Positions 34,837 through 45,060 are shown, numbered from the stretch's first letter. The stretch is 64,000 nt of DNA from Gillisella vitis (GCA_009744235.1 WPHV01000010.1:1-64000), one strand, 5' to 3'. Numbers and translations are program-made. Notes: generated by a model not told the origin, from the letters alone.

Positions 34837-36114
34837 ATGTATATTAAGAACGTTGAATCAATTATATATTGTTCTTTGATTTTGATTCTGTCATTTTTTG
34901 CGTTTATATTTTTCAATGCAAAATTATTTAATACAAAAATACCAAAAATTATATTATATATTATATTCGGTATTTTTCTTGGGCCATATTCCCTCAATGT
35001 TGAAGATTGGTTTGAGCTTCATCGGGTAGGTGCGCGGATTGGTGAGATTTATGCCCTCAGTAACGTCGCTCTCGGTTTTTTGATTGTTACGTCCTTCTCG
35101 AATATCCGGAGTGCGGAAAAGCAAGTCGATCTCAAATCGTTGACCTCCTACATGGCGGGTACGTTCGCGGCCCTTCTTCTGGCGCTCTCGACGTCCCACA
35201 TCGTTTTGCGCATTGCGCCGGGACTGACGTTTCCGTCTCAAACGGTCGGTGAGGAAAGAGCAACGATCCTTGTGCTTGCTTTGGCGGTTATCGTTACGTC
35301 CGTACCCTTTTTGACGAAAATCTTCATCGATCTCAAAATGATCGGGACCACCTTTTCATCGACGGTTCTCGTGTCGGCCTGTTTGCTGGATATTCTGATT
35401 TGGGCGGTGTTTCCCATCTCCGACGTGCTGCGAACGCAATCACAATTCGACCTTCTGCCGGTTTTGACAAGCTTGGTCATGACGTTGACTGCGGCTGGCG
35501 CTCTGTTTCTGGTAACCTTCTCCCTTGTCAAACTCTATGACACATGGGCGCAACGGCATGAGAGCAGGCAAATCGGCATTGCTTTCATCATCGCTGTCTC
35601 CCTGGCCGCCGCTCTGACGTCTGCCTCCTTGGGTGCAGGTCTCTTGCTGGGGATGCTGATTGCAGGATTATGTCTGGGGAGAGCAAAGTCTATCGCCGAG
35701 AACGGCATGCCGTTCCTCGCAAAGCTGGCGCAATGGATTTTTATTCCGGCATATTTCATCCTTGTTGGGCGAGGCCTGGTTTTCGATAATGCCATATCGA
35801 TCTACGATATTGCCGTCTTCCTGCTCTGGTCATCCGCACTGAAGATAGCATCGGTGACCGTCACCCATTTCCTGATGTCGAAAAATGCCCGGCAGTCCTT
35901 CCTCAATGGGGTCGTGTTCAACACGCGCGGCGGTCCGGGGCTCGTGCTCGCCACCGTCGCCTATTCGATGAACCTCATCAATGTAAACGCCTTCTCGGCA
36001 TTCGTTGTCGCGTCGATTCTCACTGCACCCGTGACAGAGCTTGTTCTCCGCTACCGGGCTGACCACGCAAAGACCTCCACCGTTGGCGATGCCGCGCTGG
36101 AAGGAACCCTTTAA
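34837..36114 (+). CDS. Cation/H+ antiporter (CPA2/Na-H exchanger family)
   Basis: A 425-aa membrane protein with about 12 hydrophobic segments of the monovalent cation:proton antiporter-2 type. The N-terminal LYIIFGIFLGPYSLN matches the family GxxLGP turn, and SLGAGLLLGMLIAGLCLG plus the NTRGGPGLVLATVAYSMNL segment late in the protein are typical. The first 50 or so codons are extremely AT-rich, then composition abruptly becomes normal. ATG 34837 has AGGA upstream. It is followed by the pyruvate-kinase-like gene (33 nt) and an AEC permease, probably one operon. Confidence 0.83.
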   Translation: MYIKNVESIIYCSLILILSFFAFIFFNAKLFNTKIPKIILYIIFGIFLGPYSLNVEDWFELHRVGARIGEIYALSNVALGFLIVTSFSNIRSAEKQVDLKSLTSYMAGTFAALLLALSTSHIVLRIAPGLTFPSQTVGEERATILVLALAVIVTSVPFLTKIFIDLKMIGTTFSSTVLVSACLLDILIWAVFPISDVLRTQSQFDLLPVLTSLVMTLTAAGALFLVTFSLVKLYDTWAQRHESRQIGIAFIIAVSLAAALTSASLGAGLLLGMLIAGLCLGRAKSIAENGMPFLAKLAQWIFIPAYFILVGRGLVFDNAISIYDIAVFLLWSSALKIASVTVTHFLMSKNARQSFLNGVVFNTRGGPGLVLATVAYSMNLINVNAFSAFVVASILTAPVTELVLRYRADHAKTSTVGDAALEGTL

Positions 36115-36147
36115 ATTTCACATAACCGCTTCATTCGGAGACCTCTC

Positions 36148-37551
36148 ATGGCGTCTATAGGTATTATTGCAACCATTGGTCCGGTCTCGGCCAATTTCAC
36201 CACTCTGCAAGCACTGAGAGAGGCCGGAATGACCGTTGCACGGCTGAATGGCTCTCATGGCAATCTTGAGTGGCACAGGCAAACCATTCGCCTGATCCGT
36301 GAAGCCGTTCCCGGTGTTCCGGTCTTGCTCGACATTCCGGGGCGCAAGATCAGAACGATCCAGCTCGCCCACGAGCCAAGCTTCAAGGAAGGCGAGATCC
36401 TGATCCTGACGACAGATATCAGCCATGACGGTACTGAAAAAGTACCGGTGAATTTCGATGGCCTGCATGAGCAACTGGCTCCCGGCATTCGGCTCTATGC
36501 TGACGACGGAACATTGTCCTTCCAGGTTGAGAGGATTGACGGGAGAGACATTCATGTGCGTGCCGGTGGCGATGGTACATTGCGGAGCCGGAAGGGCATT
36601 AACGTGCCTGAGGTCTCTCTCGGACGGGAACTCATTACATCAAACGACCGCACGATGGTCGATTTCGCCAGAGACAACAGGGTCGATTATCTCGGGATCA
36701 GCTTTGTGGAAAGCGCCGAACATGTCGATGCCATCCGTGGGCTGATCGGCGGTCGGGCACCTCGCATCGTCGCCAAGGTCGAGAATCAGGGTGGTCTTGA
36801 TAACCTGGAGGACATTGTCGGCGCTGCTGACGTTATCATGATCGACCGCGGCGACCTTTCCGTGGAAACCAATGTCGATAGCGTTTCCGTGTTTCAGAAG
36901 CGGATTATCACAACAGCAAATGCCAATGGCAAGCCTGTGATTGTCGCGACGGAATTGCTGCATTCGATGATCGATAACCCCTATCCGACAAAGGCGGAAA
37001 TCGGAGATATCACCAACGCCGTCATCGATGGTGCTAGCCTGTTGATGCTATCAGGCGAAACGGCAGTCGGGCGCTATCCGGTCGAGGCCGTCGGGCGGTT
37101 AAGGAATATCGCAGCCATTTCCCAGACCTATATCTACACGTCAGCGCCCCAAGATGCCCCCAAACATGAGATCGCACGCGCTGTAAAGGCCCTCATCTCC
37201 ACTCTGCCGGTGGACAAGATCGTCGTCGTTTCGCGCAGCGGCTACGCTGTGGGCCTGGTCGCGTCGGCGTCCGTTCAGCAGCAGGTCATTGCCGTCCATG
37301 ATGACCCTTGGGTGGCAAGGGCGCTGAACCTGGTGCCTGGTGTCTCCGGTATTCACCTTTCCAAGGTTGACTGGCAGGTGCCGTCTTCTGCGCTGCACGA
37401 TTTGAAAGAGGTCAATGACGGCACATTGCTGAGTCCCGAAGACGTTGTGCTGATCGTCGGGGCAAACCAGGGTGATGACCGCGACTATTTCAACAGTTTC
37501 CAAACCCTGCGTGTCGGTGGAGCAAACCATCCCGCCTTGCAGCCGAATTGA
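36148..37551 (+). CDS. Divergent pyruvate kinase-like protein
   Basis: A 467-aa pyruvate-kinase fold. Conserved active-site pieces: Arg and Asn and Ser in VARLNGSHGN, Lys and Glu in VAKVENQGG, Asp in IDRGDLSVE, and Thr in IVATELLHSMIDNPYPTKAE. Deviations: canonical NFSHG is NGSHG, DTKGPEIR becomes DIPGRKIR (the K+-binding Thr and the Lys are lost), and RGDLG is RGDLS. Thus it may be a K+-independent or altered-substrate enzyme. The C-terminal domain is present. Its stop codon overlaps the next start (TGATG). As the middle gene between two transporters, it probably has a specialised rather than glycolytic role. Confidence 0.82.
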   Translation: MASIGIIATIGPVSANFTTLQALREAGMTVARLNGSHGNLEWHRQTIRLIREAVPGVPVLLDIPGRKIRTIQLAHEPSFKEGEILILTTDISHDGTEKVPVNFDGLHEQLAPGIRLYADDGTLSFQVERIDGRDIHVRAGGDGTLRSRKGINVPEVSLGRELITSNDRTMVDFARDNRVDYLGISFVESAEHVDAIRGLIGGRAPRIVAKVENQGGLDNLEDIVGAADVIMIDRGDLSVETNVDSVSVFQKRIITTANANGKPVIVATELLHSMIDNPYPTKAEIGDITNAVIDGASLLMLSGETAVGRYPVEAVGRLRNIAAISQTYIYTSAPQDAPKHEIARAVKALISTLPVDKIVVVSRSGYAVGLVASASVQQQVIAVHDDPWVARALNLVPGVSGIHLSKVDWQVPSSALHDLKEVNDGTLLSPEDVVLIVGANQGDDRDYFNSFQTLRVGGANHPALQPN

Positions 37552-38483
37552 TGCCGGAGTTTATGCGCGTGCTGACAATACTCACGGCCTTGATCCCCAT
37601 CTTCACCTTGATTTTGATGGGGTTCATTCTCCATCGCCGCACTCTTTTGGCGTCCGAATTCTGGATGCCGTGCGAGCGGTTGAACTACTTCTATCTCTTT
37701 CCAGCCTTGATGTTCAGCCAGATCGTGACGGCTGACCTTGCCGGTATTTCTCTATCCCTGGTCACAATCGCTCTTTTGGGAGGCATTGTGCTGGGCGGCA
37801 GTATCGTCTTTCTGTTGCAAGTGCTGTTTCCGAGACCGGGGCCTGTTTTTTCCTCCGTTCTGCAAGGGGCTTTACGCCCCAACACCTATGTTGCCGTTGC
37901 CGCCGCGACCGCCCTCTATGGTCAGCCAGGTTTGATGGTGACGGCTGTGGCCATCGCCATCACCATTCCGGTGCTGAATGTCGGATCGATCTTCATTCTG
38001 ATGATCCATGGGGATAACGGCCCTGTCGGCAAAAGGCATATGGTGAAAACCATTGTTACCAATCCCGTCATTTTATCCGTGGTGATTGGTGGCGTGGTCA
38101 ATCTTGCCAGCATACCAATGCCGGATTTCGTGACAGCCATTCTCAAAATTTTGGGAAGCGCTTCCCTGCCGCTCGGACTGTTAAGCGTCGGGGCCGGAAT
38201 AGATTTTGCCGCTGTTCGCGCCTCGCGTGGCATGATTTGGCTGTCTTCGGCCATCAAGCTCGCTGTACTGCCGGTTGCCACCTATGGGATCGGTAAGTCG
38301 CTTGGCCTGACTGGCACATCTCTGGCAACGATCATCCTGTTTAATTCGCTTCCGTGTACGCCTTCCACCTATATCATGGCCCGGCTGTTCGGAGGAGATT
38401 ATCGGATGGCGGCCAGCATCATCAGCATCCAGACAGCAATAGCAGCTGTGACGATACCTTTGGTGCTGGCCGCTTTGGTTTAG
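37551..38483 (+). CDS. AEC-family (auxin efflux carrier-like) permease
   Basis: A 310-aa inner-membrane transporter with about 10 hydrophobic segments in two inverted halves, typical of bacterial AEC proteins (malonate, malate or other organic-acid carriers in some relatives). Motifs: ALIPIFTLILMGFILHRR at the start, and NSLPCTPSTYIMARLFGGD near the end, the diagnostic C-terminal loop. It overlaps the pyruvate-kinase-like stop by one base, so translational coupling is likely. It is convergent with the chemoreceptor gene at 38508. Confidence 0.85.
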   Translation: MPEFMRVLTILTALIPIFTLILMGFILHRRTLLASEFWMPCERLNYFYLFPALMFSQIVTADLAGISLSLVTIALLGGIVLGGSIVFLLQVLFPRPGPVFSSVLQGALRPNTYVAVAAATALYGQPGLMVTAVAIAITIPVLNVGSIFILMIHGDNGPVGKRHMVKTIVTNPVILSVVIGGVVNLASIPMPDFVTAILKILGSASLPLGLLSVGAGIDFAAVRASRGMIWLSSAIKLAVLPVATYGIGKSLGLTGTSLATIILFNSLPCTPSTYIMARLFGGDYRMAASIISIQTAIAAVTIPLVLAALV

Positions 38484-38507
38484 TGCATTTCCAGGAAGTG
38501 AAAACGC

Positions 38508-40322
38508 TTACGCCGCCCGGCGTCTCTGATTGCTGGTGGTATTGGGGAGTGTGAAGTCCGAGACCAGTTGTTGCAAACGCACGCTTTCCTGCGCAAGGTT
38601 GGCGCTGGCGGCGCTGGTTTCTTCTACCATGGCGGCATTCTGTTGGGTGACCTGGTCCATCTGGTTGACGGCGGTATTGACCTCCGACAGGCCAACCGAT
38701 TGTTCACGCGAGGAGGTGGCGATGGCGTCCATCAGGCCGTTGATCGTCGTGACGTGCTGCTCGATGGCTTTCAGAACCTCGCCGGTTTCCTGCACCTGAC
38801 GCACGCCGTTTTCCACTTCCTGGGTGGATTTGTTGATCAGTTCCTTGATTTCGCGTGCGGCCTTGGCCGAGCGTTGCGCCAGTTCGCGCACTTCTGTGGC
38901 GACCACCGCAAAGCCACGGCCCGCTTCGCCCGCACGGGCGGCTTCGACACCGGCATTCAGGGCGAGAAGATTGGTCTGGAAGGCAATCTCGTCGATCACG
39001 GTGATGATATTGGAAATCTGGTTGGAGGATTGCTCAATGCGCTGCATGGCGTTGATGGCTTCATTCACCACCTGGCCGGAATGCACCGCGCTGCTATTGG
39101 CTTCTTTCGCCACACCACGCGCCTCTTCAACGCGCTTTGAGGAATTGCTGACATTGACCGTGATCTGGTCGAGAGCGGCAGCTGTTTCTTCCAGCGATGC
39201 GGCTTGCTGTTCCGTGCGCTTGGAAAGGTCGTCCGCACTCTGGCTGACTTCGCGTGAGCCGTCGCTGATAGCATTGGCAGAGGTCGCAACGGTGGAAATC
39301 GTGCTGCCCAATTGGGCCACGGCGGTATTCAGGTCGAGGCGCAGAGCGTCGAATTCGGGGGCAAACGGTTCTTTCAGTTCAAAGCCGAGGTCGCCAGCCG
39401 CCAAGCGCTTCAGGCCAGATGCAAGACCTGCGGTGGCTTCCTGCAATTTCTTCTGTGCCGCTGCTTCGGCCTCCTGCTGAAGGCGCAGCTTGTCGGCTTC
39501 GGCCTTCTGGCGGTTGCTGGCGGCTTCGGCTTCCAGGGCACGGCTGTGGAGAATGCCGTCCTTGAACACCTGAAGGGCGGCGGCCATTGCACCGATTTCG
39601 TCCTTGCGGCTCATGTAAGGCACGCTGCCGCTGGTATCGCCGGAAGACAAGGTGCGCATATTGTCCGTGATGCGCTTCAAGGGGCGCACGACCCGCAGGC
39701 TGCTGATCAGTGCCGCACCGATGCCGATGCTGAACGCTAAGGCAAGAGCGATATAGGTCACGGTCGTGGCCAGGGAAATTTGCTCGGCGTTGGAGGCGCC
39801 CTCGTCTTTAACGTTGCTGGCCAGATCGTCAACAGCGGCCTGGATATCGTCACCGGCCTTGGCATAGGTCGCCAGGGAGTCTCCCAGAAACAGCTGTTTT
39901 GCCTCATCGGCACTGCCGCTGTCCGTCAATGTCTTGACCTTCTGCCACAATTGCTCGGCCTTGGCCCAGTCCTTGGAGAAGGTGTCGTAAAGCGCCTGAT
40001 CTTCTTTGTCGACGATCAGCGGCTCATACTGCTTTCTAGCCTGCTCAAGTGCGGTATAGGCATTGTTCAGCGATCCCAGAAAGACGGCGCGTTGCTCCGG
40101 TGTGGCGGCACTGCGATAATTGCTCTGCGCAACGCGGATATCGCCCAGATCAGCATTGATCTGCCCCATAAGGATGAAGGAGGGAACCCGCTTATCGACG
40201 ATCTGATTGGTCCCAACCGATATGGTGTTCAGCGACGTCACCGCATAAATGCCCTGGCCGACCACGACCAGAAGAATGACTGCGAACAGGGATATGAGAA
40301 GTTGGCCAAGAGAGATGCGCAT
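38508..40322 (-). CDS. Methyl-accepting chemotaxis protein, 4HB sensor
   Basis: A 604-aa inner-membrane chemoreceptor. TM1 (about 8-28), a helical periplasmic four-helix-bundle sensor (about 35-185), TM2 (about 190-212), HAMP, then the signalling domain with the [20 protein letters not shown] hairpin tip and long coiled coil. The 4HB_MCP type senses amino acids or periplasmic binding proteins in relatives. ATG 40322 follows CGGAGA; an in-frame start at 40346 is less likely. Third chemoreceptor of the window, with a different sensor from the dCache pair. Confidence 0.92.
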   Translation of the reverse strand: MRISLGQLLISLFAVILLVVVGQGIYAVTSLNTISVGTNQIVDKRVPSFILMGQINADLGDIRVAQSNYRSAATPEQRAVFLGSLNNAYTALEQARKQYEPLIVDKEDQALYDTFSKDWAKAEQLWQKVKTLTDSGSADEAKQLFLGDSLATYAKAGDDIQAAVDDLASNVKDEGASNAEQISLATTVTYIALALAFSIGIGAALISSLRVVRPLKRITDNMRTLSSGDTSGSVPYMSRKDEIGAMAAALQVFKDGILHSRALEAEAASNRQKAEADKLRLQQEAEAAAQKKLQEATAGLASGLKRLAAGDLGFELKEPFAPEFDALRLDLNTAVAQLGSTISTVATSANAISDGSREVSQSADDLSKRTEQQAASLEETAAALDQITVNVSNSSKRVEEARGVAKEANSSAVHSGQVVNEAINAMQRIEQSSNQISNIITVIDEIAFQTNLLALNAGVEAARAGEAGRGFAVVATEVRELAQRSAKAAREIKELINKSTQEVENGVRQVQETGEVLKAIEQHVTTINGLMDAIATSSREQSVGLSEVNTAVNQMDQVTQQNAAMVEETSAASANLAQESVRLQQLVSDFTLPNTTSNQRRRAA

Positions 40323-40664
40323 TTTTAAAAATCTCCGGAGCCGCACGGCCCGCTTTCTTGCAGGGTTACCATTATGATGTTGCTAATCCTCAGTTTAATG
40401 GCAAATAGGTTTAAACATTAATAATGTTGAATAATATCAAGAAACCACATCCAACATTTTGATTTTCCCGCAAAAGGAGAAGGAGATGTGCGCGCTCGTC
40501 TTGGGAGATTAGCGCCATCGCAAATCGCGTACTTGCTGTACTGTTTTTGGTATTCTGTCACGATCCGGCAATATACTGTCTTGCTTATGCCATGGTCGCG
40601 GTTTCAAAACACCTGGCGTTTGATGCCAGAACGAGCGATGAGCGGGTAAGGCAAAGGGTACAAG
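40323..40664. other. 342-nt divergent intergenic region, chemoreceptor / uppP
   Basis: AT-rich near the chemoreceptor start, as expected for a promoter. An AAGGAG-ATG pair at 40475-40488 opens an 8-codon frame of doubtful meaning. Nothing else is recognised. Confidence 0.4.
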
Positions 40665-41537
40665 ATGGCGGATGCATGCGTGGTGGGTTCGGCAACGGGT
40701 TTTGTCGATCTGAGTTTTATCCAGACCGCGTTTCTAGGCGTGGTGCAGGGAGTGACGGAACTGGTGCCGGTGTCTTCCTCGGCCCATATGCGGGTGGTAC
40801 CGGCGCTGCTGGGCTGGCCCGATCCCGGTGCCGCCTTTTCCGCCGCCATGCAGATGGCCGCGCTGGTTGGTGTGATCAGCTATTTCTGGCGCGACATTTA
40901 CGGCCTGGCCAACGGTTCGATCAGCGCCGTGAAACGCCGCGACTTTGAGAATTTCGATTTCCAGCTGGTCTTGTGGATTCTGATCGCCACGCTGCCGATC
41001 ATCGTCGCCGGGCTGGCGCTGTCACATACGCTGAACAGCTGCGGTTCGCCGCTGCGCAGCCTGTGGGCCGTGGGGCTGGCCTGTCTGGTCATGGGCGGGC
41101 TGCTGGCCGCCACCGAGCTTATGGCCAAACATCGCCGCGATCTGCCCAGTATTCGCCCGCTGGATATTCTTCTGGTCGGCATCGCCCAGGTCGGCGCGCT
41201 GATCCCCGGCGTGTCACGCTCCGGCGCGACGATGACGGCGGCCTTGGCGCTGGGCTTCAAGCGGGAGGAAGCAGCGCGCTTTTCCTTCCTGCTCGGCCTG
41301 CCAGCCATTCTTCTGGCCGGTCTCAAGGAGGTCTGGGAATTGCACAAGCTGGCGCTGGACAGCCATGGCTGGGCGCTGCTCGGTGTCGGCCTGGTGGCGG
41401 GCGGCATCTCCTCGCTCATCGCCATCTGGGGCCTGATGCGCTTTCTGGAGCGCTTCTCCACCTGGCCCTTCGTGATCTACCGGATCATTCTGGGCGTGGT
41501 GCTGCTGGCGGCCGCCGCCTCCGGCATGGCGTCCTAA
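40665..41537 (+). CDS. uppP: Undecaprenyl-diphosphate phosphatase
   Basis: A 290-aa integral membrane phosphatase that recycles undecaprenyl pyrophosphate to the monophosphate lipid carrier; overexpression gives bacitracin resistance. The two active-site segments are present: VVQGVTELVPVSSSAHM (about 25-42) and LIPGVSRSGATMTAALALG (about 178-196) with the catalytic Glu, His and Arg. Eight or so hydrophobic helices. AAGGG precedes ATG 40665. It is convergent with xylG (9 nt between stops). Confidence 0.93.
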   Translation: MADACVVGSATGFVDLSFIQTAFLGVVQGVTELVPVSSSAHMRVVPALLGWPDPGAAFSAAMQMAALVGVISYFWRDIYGLANGSISAVKRRDFENFDFQLVLWILIATLPIIVAGLALSHTLNSCGSPLRSLWAVGLACLVMGGLLAATELMAKHRRDLPSIRPLDILLVGIAQVGALIPGVSRSGATMTAALALGFKREEAARFSFLLGLPAILLAGLKEVWELHKLALDSHGWALLGVGLVAGGISSLIAIWGLMRFLERFSTWPFVIYRIILGVVLLAAAASGMAS

Positions 41538-41546
41538 ACCTGGGTC

Positions 41547-42332
41547 TCAAACCACCTGCATCGCGCCGGGGCCAGGCACGGCACCCGGCGGCACTTTGCC
41601 GATGATGATCATACCCAGCACTTCATCCTTGGTGACATCCTGAGTGCGGGCGTGGCCGACCACTTTGCCGTTTTTCATCACGAACACCCGGTCGGCCAAA
41701 TCGAAGACGTCGTGAATGTCGTGGCTGATCAGGAAAATGCCGATGCCTTCCTTTTTCAGTTGCAGGATCAGCTCGCCCACCTGGGCGGTTTCCTGGGGGC
41801 CGAGCGCTGCGGTCGGCTCATCCATGATCAGGATGCGGGCATCGAACAGGATGGCGCGGGCAATGGCCACCGATTGTCGCTGGCCGCCTGACAGCGCTTT
41901 CACCGGCTCCTTGAAGCGCTGGAAATTCGGATTGAGCCGCCCCATCACCTCGCGCGCCTTGGCCTCCATCGCCACATCATCCAGCGTGCCCCAGGGGGTG
42001 CGCAGCTCGCGTCCAAGATAAAGATTGGCGGCGGCATCGACATTGTCGGCAACGGCCAGCGTCTGGTAGATGGTCTCGATGCCGTGGCGCTTGGCATCAC
42101 GCGGATTGCTGATATCGGCTGGCTGGCCATTGATCAGGATCTCGCCGGTATCGCGTTTATAAGCGCCCGACAGGATCTTGATCAGCGTCGATTTGCCCGC
42201 ACCGTTATGGCCGAGCAGGGCAACGACCTCGCCTGCATGAAGATCCACCGAGGCATCATCGACGGCATGAATACCGCCGAAGGAGATGGAGATATTCTTC
42301 ATTTCCACAAGAGGCGTGTTCTGTTGTGTCAT
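41547..42332 (-). CDS. xylG: Xylose-type sugar ABC transporter ATPase
   Basis: A 261-aa single-domain ABC ATPase of the CUT2 monosaccharide family. Walker A is [12 protein letters not shown]-loop [14 protein letters not shown], signature [15 protein letters not shown], Walker [13 protein letters not shown], and the H-loop His is in LISHDIHD. Length of one domain (not the double-domain RbsA/MglA type) matches rhizobial xylG-like proteins. It follows xylH by 17 nt and probably ends the xylFHG transcript. Substrate xylose is inferred from gene set and XylR. Confidence 0.85.
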   Translation of the reverse strand: MTQQNTPLVEMKNISISFGGIHAVDDASVDLHAGEVVALLGHNGAGKSTLIKILSGAYKRDTGEILINGQPADISNPRDAKRHGIETIYQTLAVADNVDAAANLYLGRELRTPWGTLDDVAMEAKAREVMGRLNPNFQRFKEPVKALSGGQRQSVAIARAILFDARILIMDEPTAALGPQETAQVGELILQLKKEGIGIFLISHDIHDVFDLADRVFVMKNGKVVGHARTQDVTKDEVLGMIIIGKVPPGAVPGPGAMQVV

Positions 42333-42349
42333 AACGTTTCTCCTGCTTT

Positions 42350-43663
42350 TTATCGGGTGCGGGCGCGGTAAACCGTATCCAGCCAGACCGCGACGACCAG
42401 CACCATGCCGATGACGATGCTTTGCAGCGGCGTATCCATGCCCAGCAGCACCATGCCCGAATTCAGCGATTGCATGACGATGGCACCCAGTACCGCACCG
42501 GCAATGGTGCCAGCCCCACCGGCCAGCGATGTGCCGCCAATCACGGCTGCGGCAATGGTGTAAAGCTCGTCCAGCGTGCCCTGCGCATTGGTGGCGGCAT
42601 TGAGACGGGCGGTGGAAATCGCTGCGGCAATGGCGCAGAGCGCGCCCATCAGCGCAAAGATCCGCACTGTCACCCAGCGGGTTTTGATGCCCGCCAGCAC
42701 GGCGGCTTCCGGATTGCCGCCAATGGCAAACACATAGCGGCCAAACCGGGTGCGGTTGGTGATGAAATTCATGACCATGGCGATACCAAGCGCGATCAGC
42801 ACCGGAATGGCAATGCCCAGCGAAATCTCCAGTCCGCTGTCGGGCCAGGCGATATTGTTGGCCTCGGCATATTTGCGGGCCAGATTGACCGGCATGTAAT
42901 AGCTATTGAGCACGCTGACGGAGCCGAGCACCGCGCCGCAGCCGATCAGCCCCATGAAATATTCGGCCCAGATCGGCTTTAGCGGAAAGCCGAAACGCTT
43001 GCGCTGACGGCGCGACTGCAGGATCGACAACACGATGAACACGCAGGCGATGATCCCCACCACCCAGCTGGCAGTGGCCCCAATTGAGCCATCCGCGCCG
43101 CCGCCCATCAGGCGAAAACGGGTATCCATCGGCGCGACCGTCGCGCCGCTCGTCACCATCCAGGCGCAGCCGCGCCAGACCAGCAGACCACCGAGCGTGA
43201 CGATGAAGGACGGCACGTTGAGAAAGGCGATGATCGCGCCCTGAAACGCCCCGATTGCCGCGCCGATGACAATGCCGAGCGAGAGCGCCAGCACCCACAT
43301 CAGCGGATGGTCATAGCCGAGCAGAACCGGCAGAAACTTGGTTTGGGTGACGGCCATCATCATGCCGACAAAGCCAAGGATCGACCCGACGGACAGATCG
43401 ATATTGCGGGTAACGATAACCAGCACCATGCCCGTGGCCATGACAGAGACCGACGCGGCCTGAACCGACAGGTTCCACAGGTTGCGCGGCGTCAGAAACA
43501 GTCCATCCGACAGAATGTGGAAGCCGAACCAGATGAACAACAGTGCGACCACCATGCCCATCAACCGGGTGTCGATTTCGGTGGCGTTCAAAAACCGCCG
43601 CCAGGGACTGACCGTTGACGGACGCGCACTGCTGGATGCTGCGCCAAGTGTGTGATCCACCAT
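42350..43663 (-). CDS. xylH: Xylose-type sugar ABC transporter permease
   Basis: A 437-aa BPD_transp_2 permease with about 11-12 membrane helices. Features typical of the CUT2 permeases are seen: [21 protein letters not shown] (about 77-97), and [30 protein letters not shown] near the C-terminus. The 437-aa length, longer than RbsC, matches XylH homologues. It is translated from ATG 43663 (GGAG upstream). The 356-nt gap to xylF upstream contains a repeat; transcription may still read through. Confidence 0.87.
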   Translation of the reverse strand: MVDHTLGAASSSARPSTVSPWRRFLNATEIDTRLMGMVVALLFIWFGFHILSDGLFLTPRNLWNLSVQAASVSVMATGMVLVIVTRNIDLSVGSILGFVGMMMAVTQTKFLPVLLGYDHPLMWVLALSLGIVIGAAIGAFQGAIIAFLNVPSFIVTLGGLLVWRGCAWMVTSGATVAPMDTRFRLMGGGADGSIGATASWVVGIIACVFIVLSILQSRRQRKRFGFPLKPIWAEYFMGLIGCGAVLGSVSVLNSYYMPVNLARKYAEANNIAWPDSGLEISLGIAIPVLIALGIAMVMNFITNRTRFGRYVFAIGGNPEAAVLAGIKTRWVTVRIFALMGALCAIAAAISTARLNAATNAQGTLDELYTIAAAVIGGTSLAGGAGTIAGAVLGAIVMQSLNSGMVLLGMDTPLQSIVIGMVLVVAVWLDTVYRARTR

Positions 43664-43820
43664 GGATCGGTTACTCCTCTATGATCTTCCGGCAGATGTA
43701 TCGCCGCACAACTGGGAGCGGCGATATGGGATTGTTGAGCGCTTTCAAACGGAAACGGCTTTAAAACAGAGGATCAGTGCATATCTTGGCTTCGCCCTTC
43801 ATCCGCAGCGCCGGTTGCCT

Positions 43821-43880
43821 CCTCTCCCCAGCGGGGAGAGGTCCGCCGAGCGTAGCGGAGGCGGGGTGAGGGGGAGCCCA
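43821..43880. repeat. Hairpin repeat between xylF and xylH
   Basis: Hairpin arms CCTCTCCCC (43821-43829) and GGGGAGAGG (43833-43841), followed by CGCCGAGCGTAGCGGAGGCG and GGGGTGAGGG. This block is a common dispersed repeat in many bacterial genomes. The rest of the 43664-44019 gap shows no gene. Confidence 0.75.
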
Positions 43881-44019
43881 GGATGCTGTCATTTACGGCG
43901 AGCGTGAAACATCGGCATGCTGTAAATGGGAGCAATCAGCGGCTCCTTTGTCAAAGCGGTAACAGCTTAGGCAGGCCGCAGCGACTGTTTCCGGCGCAGC
44001 AGCCTGACCCAAACCGCCC

Positions 44020-45060
44020 TTACTTGCAGACTGCTACCGCCCCGGCTTTCACGCCCTGGCACAACTCGCTCTTGGTGATCCACTTGGCATCCAGAACGAC
44101 GTTGAGATTGTCCTTGGTGATGGCCTGCGGCATCAGGAATTGCGATTCCATTTCCACACCCTTGGTGCCGCCCTTGAACTTGGCGGTGCCGGGGATTTCG
44201 CTCATCTTCTTGCCGCCAGCCAGAGCTACAGCCACATCACCGGCCTTCTTGCCCAGCATGCGGCTGTCTTTCCAGACGGAGACGGTCTGGGTGCCAAGCG
44301 CCACGCGGTTCAGCGCTGCCTTGTCGCCATCCTGACCGGAAACCGGCACGGAACCGGCAAGCCCCTGTGCTTCCAGCGCTGCGACAACGCCGCCCGCCAT
44401 GCCGTCATTGGACGAGACGACCGCATCGACCTTGTTGTTGTTGGCCGTCAGGAACTGCTCCATGTTCTTCTGGGCAATTTCCGGCTTCCAGCCATCGGTA
44501 TAGGCTTCGCCAACATTCTTGATCTTGCCGCTGGCCATGGCGTCTTTCAGCACTTCCATCTGGCCGGAGAACACGAAATCGGCGTTCGGGTCGGTGGAGC
44601 CGCCCTTGATGAACACGTAATTGCCTGTGGGCTTGACCTTCATCACGTCCTTGGCCTGCAAACGGCCGACTTCCTTGTTGTCGAAGGTGATGTAATAGGT
44701 GTTGGGGTTCTCGATAAGGCGGTCGTAGCCGATGACAGGAATGCCTTCAGCCGCAGCCTTTTCGATGGCCGGGCCGATGGCGCTTGAATCCTGCGCCAGT
44801 ACGATCAGAGCATTGGCGCCCTGGGCAATCAGGCTTTCGATATCTGTCAGCTGCTTGGCGGCGGATGTCTGGGCGTCGGCGGAAATATACTTGGCGCCAT
44901 GCGCTTTCAGCGCTTCCTTGATGGCGGCTTCATCGGTCTTCCAGCGCTCTTCCTGGAAGTTGGACCAGGATACGCCAACCACCAGATCCTTGGCATGAAC
45001 AGGAGCATAGGCAGATGTCATGACGGCAGCCACTGCCATCAGTTTCAAAACGGATTTCAT
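44020..45060 (-). CDS. xylF: Xylose-type sugar-binding periplasmic protein
   Basis: A 346-aa periplasmic substrate-binding protein of the Peripla_BP_4 class. The signal peptide is [23 protein letters not shown]. Mature motifs: [22 protein letters not shown] at strand 1, [43 protein letters not shown], and [20 protein letters not shown]. This resembles XylF/ChvE-like D-xylose binders; xylose is inferred. The GGGGAGG ribosome site is strong. It is divergent from xylR across 398 nt carrying the palindromic operator. Confidence 0.88.
   Translation of the reverse strand: MKSVLKLMAVAAVMTSAYAPVHAKDLVVGVSWSNFQEERWKTDEAAIKEALKAHGAKYISADAQTSAAKQLTDIESLIAQGANALIVLAQDSSAIGPAIEKAAAEGIPVIGYDRLIENPNTYYITFDNKEVGRLQAKDVMKVKPTGNYVFIKGGSTDPNADFVFSGQMEVLKDAMASGKIKNVGEAYTDGWKPEIAQKNMEQFLTANNNKVDAVVSSNDGMAGGVVAALEAQGLAGSVPVSGQDGDKAALNRVALGTQTVSVWKDSRMLGKKAGDVAVALAGGKKMSEIPGTAKFKGGTKGVEMESQFLMPQAITKDNLNVVLDAKWITKSELCQGVKAGAVAVCK

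Noticed and set aside
40486..40512. 8-codon frame MCALVLGD with a strong AAGGAG site
   Set aside because: No following hairpin or terminator pattern, no conserved codon run, and no adjacent matching pathway; probably chance.
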